Below, one piece after another: positions 19,112-27,306 of a stretch of 64,000 nt of DNA. The stretch is from contig NZ_JARVRX010000014.1 in NCBI RefSeq assembly GCF_030209435.1, positions 372,001 through 436,000 on the forward strand, read 5' to 3'. A program made the position numbers and the translations under genes. Under the pieces are notes generated by a model. It did not search any database. It worked only from the letters and a program-made list of their open reading frames with translations, and was not told the DNA's origin. Origin of the DNA: Mycolicibacterium sp. lyk4-40-TYG-92. Its GTDB lineage: Bacteria; Actinomycetota; Actinomycetes; Mycobacteriales; Mycobacteriaceae. Position 1 is the stretch's first letter. Each line of letters opens with the position of its first letter.

Positions 19112-19561
19112 ATGACGACGCAGACCTCGTTGCGGATCGTGTTGGTCATCTGTGTGGCCCTCGGCCTGATAACTCTGGTCTTGGGCATCTGGGCGTTCGT
19201 CGCGCCGATGTCATTCTTCGAAGTGCTCGCACCGTTCGAGCCCTACAACCGCCATTTTCTGCATGACGCCGGCGTCCTGCAGATCGGTGTCGGAGTGGCG
19301 ATGCTGCTGGCCGCGGCCCGGCGTTCGCCCGTGGAAGTGGCACTCGGCGGCTTCATTGCGTTCGAAGCACTCCACGTCGTGTCGCACGTGATCGACAGAG
19401 CACTCGGCGGCAGGCCGGCCTTCGACATCCCGGCCCTGACAGTGCTGACCGTCGCAGGTCTGGCCGCGCTGATCGTCGGTCGACGGCAGCGCGGCAACAC
19501 CCAGCCCACGACGCCCACACCAACCGACTACGCGGGCGTCAAGGTGAACGGCAGCCAGTAG
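19112..19561 (+). CDS. Small membrane protein, four predicted helices
   Basis: A 149-aa protein with hydrophobic segments near residues 8-30, 50-68, 76-95 and 105-123, and a polar, Thr/Pro-rich C-terminus. I do not recognise a functional motif; it is similar in layout to DUF4345-like small membrane proteins. The ATG lies 6 nt from a -10 element, so it is probably leaderless. Its 3' end overlaps the convergent secreted-protein gene by 34 bp. Confidence 0.7.
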   Translation: MTTQTSLRIVLVICVALGLITLVLGIWAFVAPMSFFEVLAPFEPYNRHFLHDAGVLQIGVGVAMLLAAARRSPVEVALGGFIAFEALHVVSHVIDRALGGRPAFDIPALTVLTVAGLAALIVGRRQRGNTQPTTPTPTDYAGVKVNGSQ

Positions 19562-20016
19562 GTCCCGGCCCCGTCACCGGGGCAGCCCGGCGCTGCCACG
19601 GTGAACGTCCGCTCCCCGGTGAAACTGCCGTCACCGTCGGGTTTCAGGAAATCAGACCGGAATGCCGTCACCGCAACACCATTCGGGCCGCAATGGAACG
19701 GATAGTCCCCTGAGGACTCCCAGCGGTCACCCGCCCAGCGATAGTCGAACAGCGCGGGTGCGTTCGGATTCTCTTTGAGCTCAGTCACTCTCAGCCAGTG
19801 CGCAACACAACCGCGGGCGTCGCACACGGTCCGGAACTGGGCCGCCTGCGTCGAGGGGTCCGAGGTATCAGGGCGACCGTTGAATGTTTGACGCGAATGA
19901 TCGAGGAACGTGTCGTAGCTCCCGTACAGCGGCACCGGTTCTGGTCGGTCGGCGTGCGCCTGCGGGACGGCCACCAACGACGCCAAGGCCAGGGTCACAC
20001 AGATTTTCGGCAGCAT
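19528..20016 (-). CDS. Secreted protein of unknown function
   Basis: The 162-aa product starts with a clear signal peptide (MLPKICVTLALASLVAVPQA, cleavage near AHA-D). The mature part shows YGSYDTFLDHSRQTFNG, two Cys flanking CDARGC, and a later Cys pair (FHCGPNG, PGCPGDG), consistent with an exported disulfide-bonded domain. I chose ATG 20016 because a start 45 bp upstream would place charged residues before the signal peptide. Function not recognised. Confidence 0.72.
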   Translation of the reverse strand: MLPKICVTLALASLVAVPQAHADRPEPVPLYGSYDTFLDHSRQTFNGRPDTSDPSTQAAQFRTVCDARGCVAHWLRVTELKENPNAPALFDYRWAGDRWESSGDYPFHCGPNGVAVTAFRSDFLKPDGDGSFTGERTFTVAAPGCPGDGAGTYWLPFTLTPA

Positions 20017-20111
20017 GACTCTGAATAGCACACTGCCCGAAGTTCCGGGTCGATCTCGCACAGGCGAGCCGCGGCCCTACGTCACGATCAGTCTCACGTA
20101 CTACCGGGCGG

Positions 20112-20636
20112 CTAACATCGGAGTCGCCACCGATCGACCGTGTTCCGCAATGTGTAGGTATGCCAGGAATCTCCGTGCAGTAGCAGGGTGACCTCGCTGG
20201 GTCCTGATGGTGGGTAACCGACACCGGAGTCGTCGAAACAGATGGCGTCTATGTCGTTGCCCACGAACACGCTGACGCCGATCACACCAGATGGGCCGAC
20301 CAGCAACTCCCGGTCCGGGTTGCGGCGATCGCCGATTGCCAACAATCCGCCGGCGATGTTGAGGTGGCCATCAAATGCTCGGACGCCAAGCCCACCGGTG
20401 TCCGAACCCGAGAGCACGCGGACCCGGATCTGCCGGCCAACGACGTCACATTCGTGGGCACTCATCGTCCGTACCCACAGCGCCTGCTGCACCGGTGCGG
20501 GTTCAGGGTCGATATCTGCCTGTACGTAGGCACCCGTAATTCCTTGCACCCCAGCGTCTTCGATTACCACAACGTCGCGGTCGGGTGCGATCAGAATGTC
20601 GCACAGCAGCTTGTTCGTAGCCGTTCGCGCGGCCAT
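20112..20636 (-). CDS. Conserved hypothetical protein
   Basis: A 174-aa soluble protein (MAARTATNKLLCDILIAP...) without signal peptide, membrane segments or a motif I recognise. The sequence is rich in Val, Gly and Asp with repeated beta-strand-like stretches (VVVIEDAGVQGITGAYV; LLVGPSGVIGVSVFVG). ATG 20636 is preceded by GAGGAGA with good spacing, so I prefer it to a start 30 bp upstream. It lies downstream of a tiny gene and a paralogue pair on the same strand. Confidence 0.6.
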   Translation of the reverse strand: MAARTATNKLLCDILIAPDRDVVVIEDAGVQGITGAYVQADIDPEPAPVQQALWVRTMSAHECDVVGRQIRVRVLSGSDTGGLGVRAFDGHLNIAGGLLAIGDRRNPDRELLVGPSGVIGVSVFVGNDIDAICFDDSGVGYPPSGPSEVTLLLHGDSWHTYTLRNTVDRWRLRC

Positions 20637-20722
20637 GTCTCCTCTTTCCGCCGCCAAATATGACAATTACATTTCCCTCGACTTCGCGAGCGCGCCTCAT
20701 GCCGAGCGAGAGTCGATGCTGC

Positions 20723-20884
20723 TCAATCTGCCCACGGATCGTCCGCGAAGTACTGCCCCGGATCGTGTGGACTGCTCCGGTCGGCCGTCTCTCCCGGTTG
20801 GCGAGCGGGGCCCGTGATCGCCACCCAGAACAGCATCGGTACCGACGCGAGACACCGCAGAATCCTCGGAACGTAGCGAAACAT
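20723..20884 (-). CDS. Small protein (53 aa) with hydrophobic N-terminus
   Basis: The minus strand carries AAGGGGAAC followed by ATG at 20884 and an open frame to TGA at 20725-20723. The product begins MFRYVPRILRCLASVPMLFW and continues hydrophobic to about residue 25, then becomes polar and acidic (QYFADDPWAD at the end). This looks like a signal peptide or anchor plus a short tail. The ribosome site is good and the gene lies in line with same-strand neighbours, but a 53-codon frame can arise by chance. Confidence 0.42.
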   Translation of the reverse strand: MFRYVPRILRCLASVPMLFWVAITGPARQPGETADRSSPHDPGQYFADDPWAD

Positions 20885-20948
20885 TTTGTTCCCCTTGGTC
20901 TATCGGGTGGCTCCGGCGGCGTCAGTCGCATTCACGCCTGCGGGCCCG

Positions 20949-21464
20949 TCACACACTGGTCGAAATCGATAGCGCGGCAGCAAATTCGAGAAGTCGTCCC
21001 ATTTCTTCCTGGCCATCGTCTGTGTTCTTGTCGAAGAGGTAGCACTCGAGGTAGTGCTGACTGTCCTCGGGAGTGGTCCGGGTGGTGCTGTTGACTATCG
21101 GCGTGTACAGCCGGAGCCGCACCGACACCAGCTCGTGAGAACCGTCGGGCAGGACGTCATAGTCGGTGTGCAAAGCCTGATCACTCAGCCGCGAGAGCAG
21201 CACGGTCCGCACCGAGGACTGGAACATCGGGTGCGGCAATCGATCATCGTGACCAGCGCATTCCGTGTCAGAACCGTGCCAGAGGATCAACCGCCGACCG
21301 TCGGTGACCGCGACTTCCTGCCACGTCGGGCGCTGGGTGAGTACGAACGAGTAGACAGCATCGAAGTTGATGAAAGCGCGCAAATTGTTCAGCGCCGCTT
21401 CGGGATTGCGGACGCCGAGCATTACCGCCTGCTGAAGCTGCCTGTGCGATGCCCAATCACCCAT
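20949..21464 (-). CDS. Hypothetical protein, downstream paralogue of a tandem pair
   Basis: The 171-aa product is clearly related to its upstream neighbour: WQEVAVTDGRRLILW here against YQEVAVTDGRTLLLW there, with matching flanks (RLSDQALHTDYDV against ALTDRNLKVGYRV; EEMGRLLEFAAAL against AQMERLIQFGRVL). The family fold and function are unknown to me. The ATG at 21464 overlaps the upstream stop by 8 bp, so the two are translationally coupled. Confidence 0.7.
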   Translation of the reverse strand: MGDWASHRQLQQAVMLGVRNPEAALNNLRAFINFDAVYSFVLTQRPTWQEVAVTDGRRLILWHGSDTECAGHDDRLPHPMFQSSVRTVLLSRLSDQALHTDYDVLPDGSHELVSVRLRLYTPIVNSTTRTTPEDSQHYLECYLFDKNTDDGQEEMGRLLEFAAALSISTSV

Positions 21465-22032
21465 GTGCGGCGAGCACCCTTCCGAATTGAATCAGCCGTT
21501 CCATCTGCGCTCGACCGCCGTCGGTCACAGACTTCGTGAACAGCAGTTCTTCGCTGAAAGACTCCGTCCTCGATGGGGTCTTGGCCAGCGTGTAGTCAGC
21601 CGTAGTGGTCACCAACCGCAGTTCGACACTGTGCAGCGACCGCCCGCCACGGTGGTCGACGCGATAGCCAACCTTGAGGTTGCGGTCGGTCAACGCGGAC
21701 AACGGAATCGAGCGCAGCGTGGATGTCAGCAAGGGTGCGCCGGGCTCGGGATCGTCGTCGTCGGTGAGTTCATCGTCACCCATCCACAGCAGCAATGTCC
21801 GGCCGTCTGTCACAGCGACCTCCTGGTACAGCGATTCCCGCGAATCCTCTTGTTCGAGCGTGCGTTCCATGACGAAGGCCCTGATCGCGGTCGGATCCAT
21901 CACTCGGTACAACGCTTCCACCGCGATTGCCGGATCGCGCAGGTACGCCTCCGCTGCTTGCGCCAAATCCGAGTAGGGTGCCCAGTCCTGGTGAGTGGCC
22001 GGCCCGGCGGGTTGATCGGGTGATTCGGTCAT
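21457..22032 (-). CDS. Hypothetical protein, upstream paralogue of a tandem pair
   Basis: The 191-aa product shares the block EVAVTDGRTLLLW near its middle and an acidic loop (DDELTDDDDPEPG) with the downstream copy. An N-terminal helix-rich part (YSDLAQAAEAYLRDP) precedes a beta-rich core. No signal peptide. I chose ATG 22032, the first methionine followed by an organised helix; GGGAG is about 9 nt upstream. A start 63 bp further up is possible. A CRP-like site and promoter-like module lie about 140-180 bp upstream. Confidence 0.68.
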   Translation of the reverse strand: MTESPDQPAGPATHQDWAPYSDLAQAAEAYLRDPAIAVEALYRVMDPTAIRAFVMERTLEQEDSRESLYQEVAVTDGRTLLLWMGDDELTDDDDPEPGAPLLTSTLRSIPLSALTDRNLKVGYRVDHRGGRSLHSVELRLVTTTADYTLAKTPSRTESFSEELLFTKSVTDGGRAQMERLIQFGRVLAAHG

Positions 22033-22369
22033 CGACGTCAGCTCCCGGACGGCCCCAGCACGCGCGGTGCGGGCAGCACCCTCGTCGGCGAGCAACCACC
22101 CATGACCACATCCCCTGTCCAGCGGACCAACCTTGCGTACACCCGTCGCCGATGACGAGCCTGTGCAAGGTGTAGTCGGGAATCAGAGGCAAAACCGAAC
22201 GGTGATCTGGCTCACAAACTGGCGGTGGTGCTGAAAACTGGTCTCCCCCGCCGGCCGCAACACCATGTTCTGCGGATGGAATCCCGGCGAACCGATTGTC
22301 CTGAACCCGTGGCGGTAACAAAGGATCCAGCCGGACGAGCTGTTCGCCAACCAGTAATCAGCGTGCAGC
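22033..22369. other. Intergenic stretch with a CRP-like module, no supported gene
   Basis: The 337 bp between the paralogue pair and the TetR gene contain a promoter-like module at 22169-22216. Open frames here (for example one of 76 codons ending at 22183 on the minus strand) have no ribosome site and no family pattern, so I do not call a gene. Confidence 0.5.
22169..22216 (-). promoter_or_regulatory. CRP-like site plus TTCGGT-N19-TACACC module (copy A)
   Basis: On the minus strand TGTGA-GCCAGA-TCACC (22216-22201) matches the CRP consensus at nine of ten positions. It is followed by TTCGGT, a 19-bp gap and TACACC (to 22169). A second copy with the same internal spacing lies at 31678-31735. 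The module points toward the paralogue pair. Confidence 0.45.
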
Positions 22370-22981
22370 TCAGTCGATCTCGGGAAGCGGCACCCCGACC
22401 ACAAGCTCCGCATACTGGCGCATCAGCCGCAGCGCCGTCGCGCGGCTCAGGTCCGGATCGCGTGCGGCGATCCGGTAGCCGAAGTAGTCCTCCATCGACA
22501 TCAAGGTCATGGCAATATCACGCGCCGGGTGCCGCAAGCGGAACACTCCGCTGTCTTGGCCGCCCGACAGCAGATCGGCGTACAGACCGACCTGCCGGTG
22601 ATAAATGCCCTGTACGTCGCTGCGCTGGTCAAGCTCGAAGCCAGCCGACAGCACCGCCCGCCAGATCGCACGCCACTCCGCGTCCTCGGGCCCGGTCGGC
22701 AGGCCGGCAGCCATCGTCATCACCAGCTGCTCGCGCACATCGGTCGATGACCTCTGCAACTCAAGCCGCGCATCGTAGAACCGCACGTCGGAACGCAGCG
22801 CCAGCTCGGAGAGCAGCTGCGTCACGTCTTTGAAGTAGTACCGCACCGCGTTGGTGGTCAGCCCCAGTTCCTCGGCGACATCGGCCAGCTTGAGGGTGGC
22901 CAGGTCGTGTCGCTCGATCAGTGCGATCGCGGCATCCATGATGTCGCGACGCCGCTCCTCCTGCTTGTTGGGCCGGGCCAT
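22370..22981 (-). CDS. TetR-family regulator
   Basis: A 203-aa protein with a TetR-type N-terminal helix-turn-helix: RRRDIMDAAIALIERHDL, then LKLADVAEELGLTTNAVRYYF. The C-terminal ligand-binding domain has no recognised signature. ATG 22981 starts the conserved MARPNKQEERRR head; the open frame upstream is not used. It is divergent from a P1-family peptidase gene across 87 bp containing a perfect 6-bp inverted repeat, so it probably represses that peptidase/permease unit and perhaps itself. Confidence 0.88.
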   Translation of the reverse strand: MARPNKQEERRRDIMDAAIALIERHDLATLKLADVAEELGLTTNAVRYYFKDVTQLLSELALRSDVRFYDARLELQRSSTDVREQLVMTMAAGLPTGPEDAEWRAIWRAVLSAGFELDQRSDVQGIYHRQVGLYADLLSGGQDSGVFRLRHPARDIAMTLMSMEDYFGYRIAARDPDLSRATALRLMRQYAELVVGVPLPEID

Positions 22982-23034
22982 GGCACCAATCTTGCCCGTT
23001 CTATTGCGAGACGGAGCACGCGGGCGCATAGTTC

Positions 23035-23051
23035 TTTTCCACTTAGGAAAA
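23035..23051. promoter_or_regulatory. Inverted repeat TTTTCC-ACTTA-GGAAAA, candidate TetR operator
   Basis: Perfect 6-bp arms with a 5-bp centre lie in the divergent TetR/peptidase promoter region, 18 bp before the peptidase ATG. The AT-rich sequence stands out from its GC-rich surroundings. Confidence 0.5.
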
Positions 23052-23068
23052 AAACTCTGGGAGGGGTA

Positions 23069-24175
23069 ATGCGAGCCAGAGATCTCGGCGTGGTCATCGG
23101 GGAGCATCCCACCGGCCCGGCCAATGCCATCACCGACGTCGCGGGCGTCCGGGTCGGGCACACCACCCTGCAGTACGACGGCGTCAACACCGGCGTCACC
23201 GTCGTCGTCCCGCATGACGACATCTGGACCGAGCCGGTGTTCGCCGGTTCACACCGCCTCAACGGCAGCGGTGAACTCACCGGCCTGGAGTGGATCCGCG
23301 AATCCGGCGAGCTCACGAGCGCTATCGGGCTGACCAACACCCACAGCGTCGGCGTCGTGCGCGACGAACTGGTGGCCGCCCAGGTCCGCGCCCGCGGCGC
23401 AGGCCTCTACTGGTCGCTGCCGGTCGTCGGCGAAACCTACGATGGCCTCCTCAACGACATCAACGGCTTTCACGTCCGTCCCGAGCACGCCCGCCAAGCG
23501 CTCGAGGCGGCGTCCACGGCACCGCCCGCCGAGGGCAACGTGGGCGGCGGCACCGGGATGATCTGCCACGGCTTCAAAGGTGGCATCGGTACCGCATCGC
23601 GCAGCACCGAGACAGCCGTCGGGCGGTACACCGTCGGGGTGCTCGTCCAGGCCAACCACGGCCGGCGGGAACGACTCCGGATCAACGGCGTGCCGGTCGG
23701 CGAACTCATCGGAGCCAGCCAGGTGCCGCTGCCGGACCTGCCCAAGCAGTACGCCCCGGGATCGGGCTCGATCATCGTCATCATCGCCACCGACGCCCCG
23801 CTACTCCCCCATCAGTGCACCCGATTGGCGCAGCGCTCGGCGCTGGCGGTGGGCCGCCTCGGCGGCACCGGCGAGCAGTACAGCGGTGACCTGATGCTCG
23901 CGTTCTCGACAGGTAACCGCGGCATCCCACCGTATGCGTGGGACGAGGACACCTCCACCACACACCCAGAAGTGGCCTTGCGGATGGTCGCACCGCAGCT
24001 GATGACCCGGCTGTTCGATCTCACCATCGAGGCCACCGAGGAGGCGATCGTCAACGCGATGGTCGCCGCCACCACCATGACCGGACACAACGGTTTCACC
24101 GCCCACGCCATCGACCACGATCTGCTGCGCCAGGCATTGCACCCCGATACCTCTGCACCCGAGGAGATTTCATGA
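23069..24175 (+). CDS. P1-family (DmpA/BapA-type) aminopeptidase
   Basis: The 368-aa product matches the DmpA superfamily of self-processing N-terminal nucleophile aminopeptidases, which act on peptides, D-amino-acid amides or beta-peptides. TNTHSVGVVRDE, the GNVGGGTGM loop near residue 156, and APGSGSIIVIIATDAPL near 230 are visible. Family knowledge places autocleavage before the Ser in the last motif, which then becomes the nucleophile. ATG 23069 follows GGGAGGGG. The stop overlaps the permease ATG by four bases, linking hydrolysis to uptake. Confidence 0.87.
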   Translation: MRARDLGVVIGEHPTGPANAITDVAGVRVGHTTLQYDGVNTGVTVVVPHDDIWTEPVFAGSHRLNGSGELTGLEWIRESGELTSAIGLTNTHSVGVVRDELVAAQVRARGAGLYWSLPVVGETYDGLLNDINGFHVRPEHARQALEAASTAPPAEGNVGGGTGMICHGFKGGIGTASRSTETAVGRYTVGVLVQANHGRRERLRINGVPVGELIGASQVPLPDLPKQYAPGSGSIIVIIATDAPLLPHQCTRLAQRSALAVGRLGGTGEQYSGDLMLAFSTGNRGIPPYAWDEDTSTTHPEVALRMVAPQLMTRLFDLTIEATEEAIVNAMVAATTMTGHNGFTAHAIDHDLLRQALHPDTSAPEEIS

Positions 24176-25593
24176 CCACTGCACCAGCCGAGACGCAAGG
24201 GCGGCGGCTTTCCGGGCGCCTGGGCCCCGTCGGCATCGTCTTCATGGTTGTCGCGGCTGCCGCCCCGCTGACTGTCATCGGCGGCAACATGCCGTTGGCG
24301 ATGGGCCTGGGCAACGGCGCCGGCGCACCCGTGGGATTCCTGATCGCCGCCCTGGTGCTGCTGGTCTTCAGCGTCGGCTTCGTGACCATGACGCCACACG
24401 TCCCCGAGGCCGGGGCATTCTTCTCTTATGTGACCGTCGGCTTGGGCGAGCGCATGGGCAAAGGCATCGCGGTTGTCGCGCTGATCGCCTACACCGCCAT
24501 CCAGATCGGCATCTACGGCTACATCGGATGGGCCATCTCCGACACTGTCGCCCACTACCACGGCCCGGTAATCCCTTGGCCCGTCTACTCATTCGTCGTA
24601 CTGGCGATTGTCGCCGTGCTCGGCTACCGGCACATCGAGCTGAGTGCCAAAGTCCTGGGCGTGGCGTTGGCCCTTGAGATCGGCATCGTGGTCGTGCTCG
24701 ACGCGGTGATGGTCGCCAACCCCAGCCCGGCCGGTGTTACCTTCACCTCCTTCGAACCCGCCACCTTCACTCAGGGCACCATCGGCATCGCCATCCTGTT
24801 CGCCCTCACCGGGTTCATCGGATTCGAGGCCACCGCCGTTTTCCGCGATGAAGCCCGCGATCCCGAGCAGACCATCCCGCGCGCTACCTACGCCGCGGTG
24901 ATCATTATCGGCGCGTTCTACGCCATCACGGTGTGGGCGTTCGTGGTGGCCGTCGGGCCGGATCAGGTGGCCACCGTGGCGAAGAAAACCCTCGCGGGCG
25001 AAGGCAACATGCTGCTGGACACCACTGGCGACATGCTGGGCACCGTCGGCCGCGACATCGTCAACGTCCTCCTGCTGAGCAGCCTGTTCGCCTGCGTGCT
25101 GTCGTTCCACAACGTGATCGCGCGCTATCAGTTCGTGTTGGCCGGCAAGGGCCTGCTGCCCGCACGGCTGGCCAAGGTACATGACGACCACGAATCACCG
25201 TCGTTCTCCTCGCTGGTGCAAACGGCCACCGCCGCAATCATTGTCGCCGTACTGGCGATCCTCGGCATCGATCCGCTGGTCGGGGTGTTCGGCTCGATGG
25301 CCGGCGTCGCAACGGTTGGCATGGTCCTACTGATGCTGACCACTTCGGTGGCAGTGTTGGTGTTCTTCCTGCGTAACCGAGAGCTGGGGACGGACGGTTT
25401 GTGGACGAAGCGCATCGGCCCGGCGTTGGCGGTGCTCGGACTGCTGGGCAGCCTCTGGCTGGTGCTGTCGAACTTCACCCTGGTCACCGGTGGCAGCGCG
25501 ACGCTCAGCACGGTCCTAGCCGCGGTCCCGTTCCTCGGGCTCGTCGTCGGATTTGTGGCCTGGCGACCGTCGCGGGCGCTGTCGGCCAACTAG
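24172..25593 (+). CDS. APC-superfamily amino-acid/polyamine permease
   Basis: A 473-aa protein with about 12 membrane segments. GPVGIVFMVVAAAAPLTVIGG at the start and GFIGFEATAVFRDEARDPEQ in the middle are typical of APC antiporters and symporters (the second reads FEATAVFRDEARDPEQTIPR). It is coupled to the P1-type peptidase by an ATGA overlap, so it probably imports the peptide, amide or amino acid involved. No terminator is obvious beyond a weak 6-bp stem at 25617-25635. Confidence 0.88.
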   Translation: MTTAPAETQGRRLSGRLGPVGIVFMVVAAAAPLTVIGGNMPLAMGLGNGAGAPVGFLIAALVLLVFSVGFVTMTPHVPEAGAFFSYVTVGLGERMGKGIAVVALIAYTAIQIGIYGYIGWAISDTVAHYHGPVIPWPVYSFVVLAIVAVLGYRHIELSAKVLGVALALEIGIVVVLDAVMVANPSPAGVTFTSFEPATFTQGTIGIAILFALTGFIGFEATAVFRDEARDPEQTIPRATYAAVIIIGAFYAITVWAFVVAVGPDQVATVAKKTLAGEGNMLLDTTGDMLGTVGRDIVNVLLLSSLFACVLSFHNVIARYQFVLAGKGLLPARLAKVHDDHESPSFSSLVQTATAAIIVAVLAILGIDPLVGVFGSMAGVATVGMVLLMLTTSVAVLVFFLRNRELGTDGLWTKRIGPALAVLGLLGSLWLVLSNFTLVTGGSATLSTVLAAVPFLGLVVGFVAWRPSRALSAN

Positions 25594-25657
25594 CAACGAC
25601 AACCAACCAAGTACTCGGGTTCCCGCATCGAGCCCATCACGCCCGCGCGTCCCGACA

Positions 25658-26365
25658 TCATCTCGCGCGCTTGGCCAGCGCAGCTGGATCGACAATGCTG
25701 ATCGTCTTGCTGTGCATACGGATCCAGCCTCGATCGACGAATGCAGCGAAAGCTTTGTTGGCCGATTCGCGGGTTGAGCCCGCGAGCTGGGCAAGTTCGT
25801 TCTGGTTGAGCTGATGGTCGATTCGCAGTGTGCCGTTGTCTGATTCGCCGAATCGGTTGGCTAGGTCGAGGAGCAGGGTGGCGAGGCGTCCGGGAACGTC
25901 GTTGAACGTCTGGTCGCACAGCTTGTTGGTGGTTCGGCGCAGACGGCGTGCCAGCAGGCGGAGCATCTGTTCGGCAGCCTCGGGTTTCTGGCTCATCCAC
26001 GACAGCAGTGCTGTACGCGTCATTGTCGCGGCTCGTACAGCGGTGATTGTGGTGACAGACGATGTGCGGGGCCCAGGGTCGAGGAGGGCGAGTTCACCGA
26101 AAACATCCGAGGGCCCAAGGACGGCGATCAGGCTATCGGAGTTTCTGCTTACGCACGCGACTTTGACTCTGCCGGAGGTGATGATGTACAGCCGGTCACC
26201 GGCATCACCTTCGCGAAACACGTTGCACCTCTGAGGAAATGACACCCATTCAAGCTGGTCGACCGCCGCGGCCAGAACATCCGGACCGACGCCTTGGAAG
26301 ATGCTGGCGCGCGCCAACGCTACGTTCACCGCAGGCCCATCCTGGCCGATGCCATCCCTAGACAC
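25658..26365 (-). CDS. Crp/Fnr-family transcription regulator (Crp paralogue)
   Basis: The 235-aa protein aligns by eye along its length with mycobacterial Crp (Rv3676): ARASIFQGV, GDRLYIITSGRVKV, GELALLDPGPRTSS with the Glu and Arg-Ser of the cAMP pocket, and the C-terminal helix STRESANKAFAAFVDRGWI. It differs enough to be a paralogue and not the main Crp. Because the recognition helix keeps RE..NKA, it may bind TGTGA-N6-TCACA-type sites such as those in this window. Start GTG 26365. It is divergent from the MspA-family gene. Confidence 0.88.
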   Translation of the reverse strand: MSRDGIGQDGPAVNVALARASIFQGVGPDVLAAAVDQLEWVSFPQRCNVFREGDAGDRLYIITSGRVKVACVSRNSDSLIAVLGPSDVFGELALLDPGPRTSSVTTITAVRAATMTRTALLSWMSQKPEAAEQMLRLLARRLRRTTNKLCDQTFNDVPGRLATLLLDLANRFGESDNGTLRIDHQLNQNELAQLAGSTRESANKAFAAFVDRGWIRMHSKTISIVDPAALAKRAR

Positions 26366-26467
26366 AATGCACGCTCATCGTTATCTCCCATTTGCTAGCA
26401 CCGCCCGACCGCTCGCTTTCCTAGATTAACTATCAGGTTTGCTGCTAATACCTCGCGAGCGTACGGG

Positions 26468-26496
26468 TTGACGCGCCAGTCAGCTTATGCGATTGT
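26468..26496 (+). promoter_or_regulatory. Putative promoter TTGACG-N17-GATTGT
   Basis: TTGACG (26468-26473) is a near-consensus -35 with a 17-bp gap to GATTGT (26491-26496), a weak -10. It would drive the exported-protein cluster starting at 26566 with a leader of about 65 nt. Confidence 0.35.
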
Positions 26497-26565
26497 TCGC
26501 GGTATTGAGTGAAAGGCCAAGCGAGCCGGGGGGCTTGGGGCTGGTCTTCACAGGGGGATTCATAC

Positions 26566-27306
26566 ATGGTCGAATTTGGGGTGCCCTCGCGGCACTTGGC
26601 GGCGGTGGCAGCAATGTTCGCTGTATCCGTCGTGGCTTGTGTATGCGCGGCGGGTGTGGTGATCGCTGATCCGCAGCCGATGCCGGACAGGTGGACGCAG
26701 TTCGTCACCGATGACGGCTGGGTGGTGGATGTGAACACCACCAACGAGGTGATCAACCACATCGACAATCTGGCCGGCGCGTCCAACTCGTGGCAGGCCC
26801 GGATCACCTTGCGGTCAGAAGCCCGCATCACCGGCACCGGCGGCGCCGTCATCCAGGACGCCCAGCTCGAATCCGGCTATTTCGTAGGGTGCCGCACCGA
26901 CTCCTCGCCCGGTGTCGAGGTCGGCGCCGATATCGGCATCACCCCTTACCAGCAGATCAACGGCCAGGTCTACGGCGGCGGCTACGGGCAGGGCCAAGGC
27001 GGCGCCGGCGGTGGAGGAGGCGGCGGCGGCGGCTTCGCCGGCGCATCCGCCGGGGCGACCCTCGGGGTGCAGGAACATCTCGGCGGGTATATCCGGGTAC
27101 TGCTCAAACCCGGTGGGCTGGCGCAAGTTCCGATGGACCGGATCAGCTTGCGCAGCATGCACGCGGTGTCCAACCTGCGCGATCAGAACATCGAAGCCGA
27201 TGGGTGCGGCGGCCAGGTGAAAATCCAGTCCTACACCACCATCCGGGTGCGCACCGACAACGGCAACGACACCCAGACCCTCTACGGCGAACCCAAGGAC
27301 TTGTGA
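26566..27306 (+). CDS. MspA-family exported protein with a glycine-rich insert
   Basis: The 246-aa precursor has a signal peptide ending near VVIA-DPQ. The mature part shows MspA-family features: DDGWVVDVNTTNEV near the start, beta-rich repeats, and YGEPKDL at the very end, matching the YGEPW-type ends of Msp porins. A Gly-rich loop (GGGYGQGQGG, then a run of nine Gly) near residues 138-155 replaces part of the usual sequence, and two Cys (VGCRTD, DGCGG) are present, unlike classic MspA. It may be a porin or an envelope scaffold. ATG 26566 follows AGGGGG. It couples to the next gene. Confidence 0.75.
   Translation: MVEFGVPSRHLAAVAAMFAVSVVACVCAAGVVIADPQPMPDRWTQFVTDDGWVVDVNTTNEVINHIDNLAGASNSWQARITLRSEARITGTGGAVIQDAQLESGYFVGCRTDSSPGVEVGADIGITPYQQINGQVYGGGYGQGQGGAGGGGGGGGGFAGASAGATLGVQEHLGGYIRVLLKPGGLAQVPMDRISLRSMHAVSNLRDQNIEADGCGGQVKIQSYTTIRVRTDNGNDTQTLYGEPKDL

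Noticed and set aside
22183..22413. 76-codon minus-strand frame between TetR and the paralogue pair
   Set aside because: It overlaps the TetR stop, has no ribosome site, and contains the regulatory module at 22169-22216.
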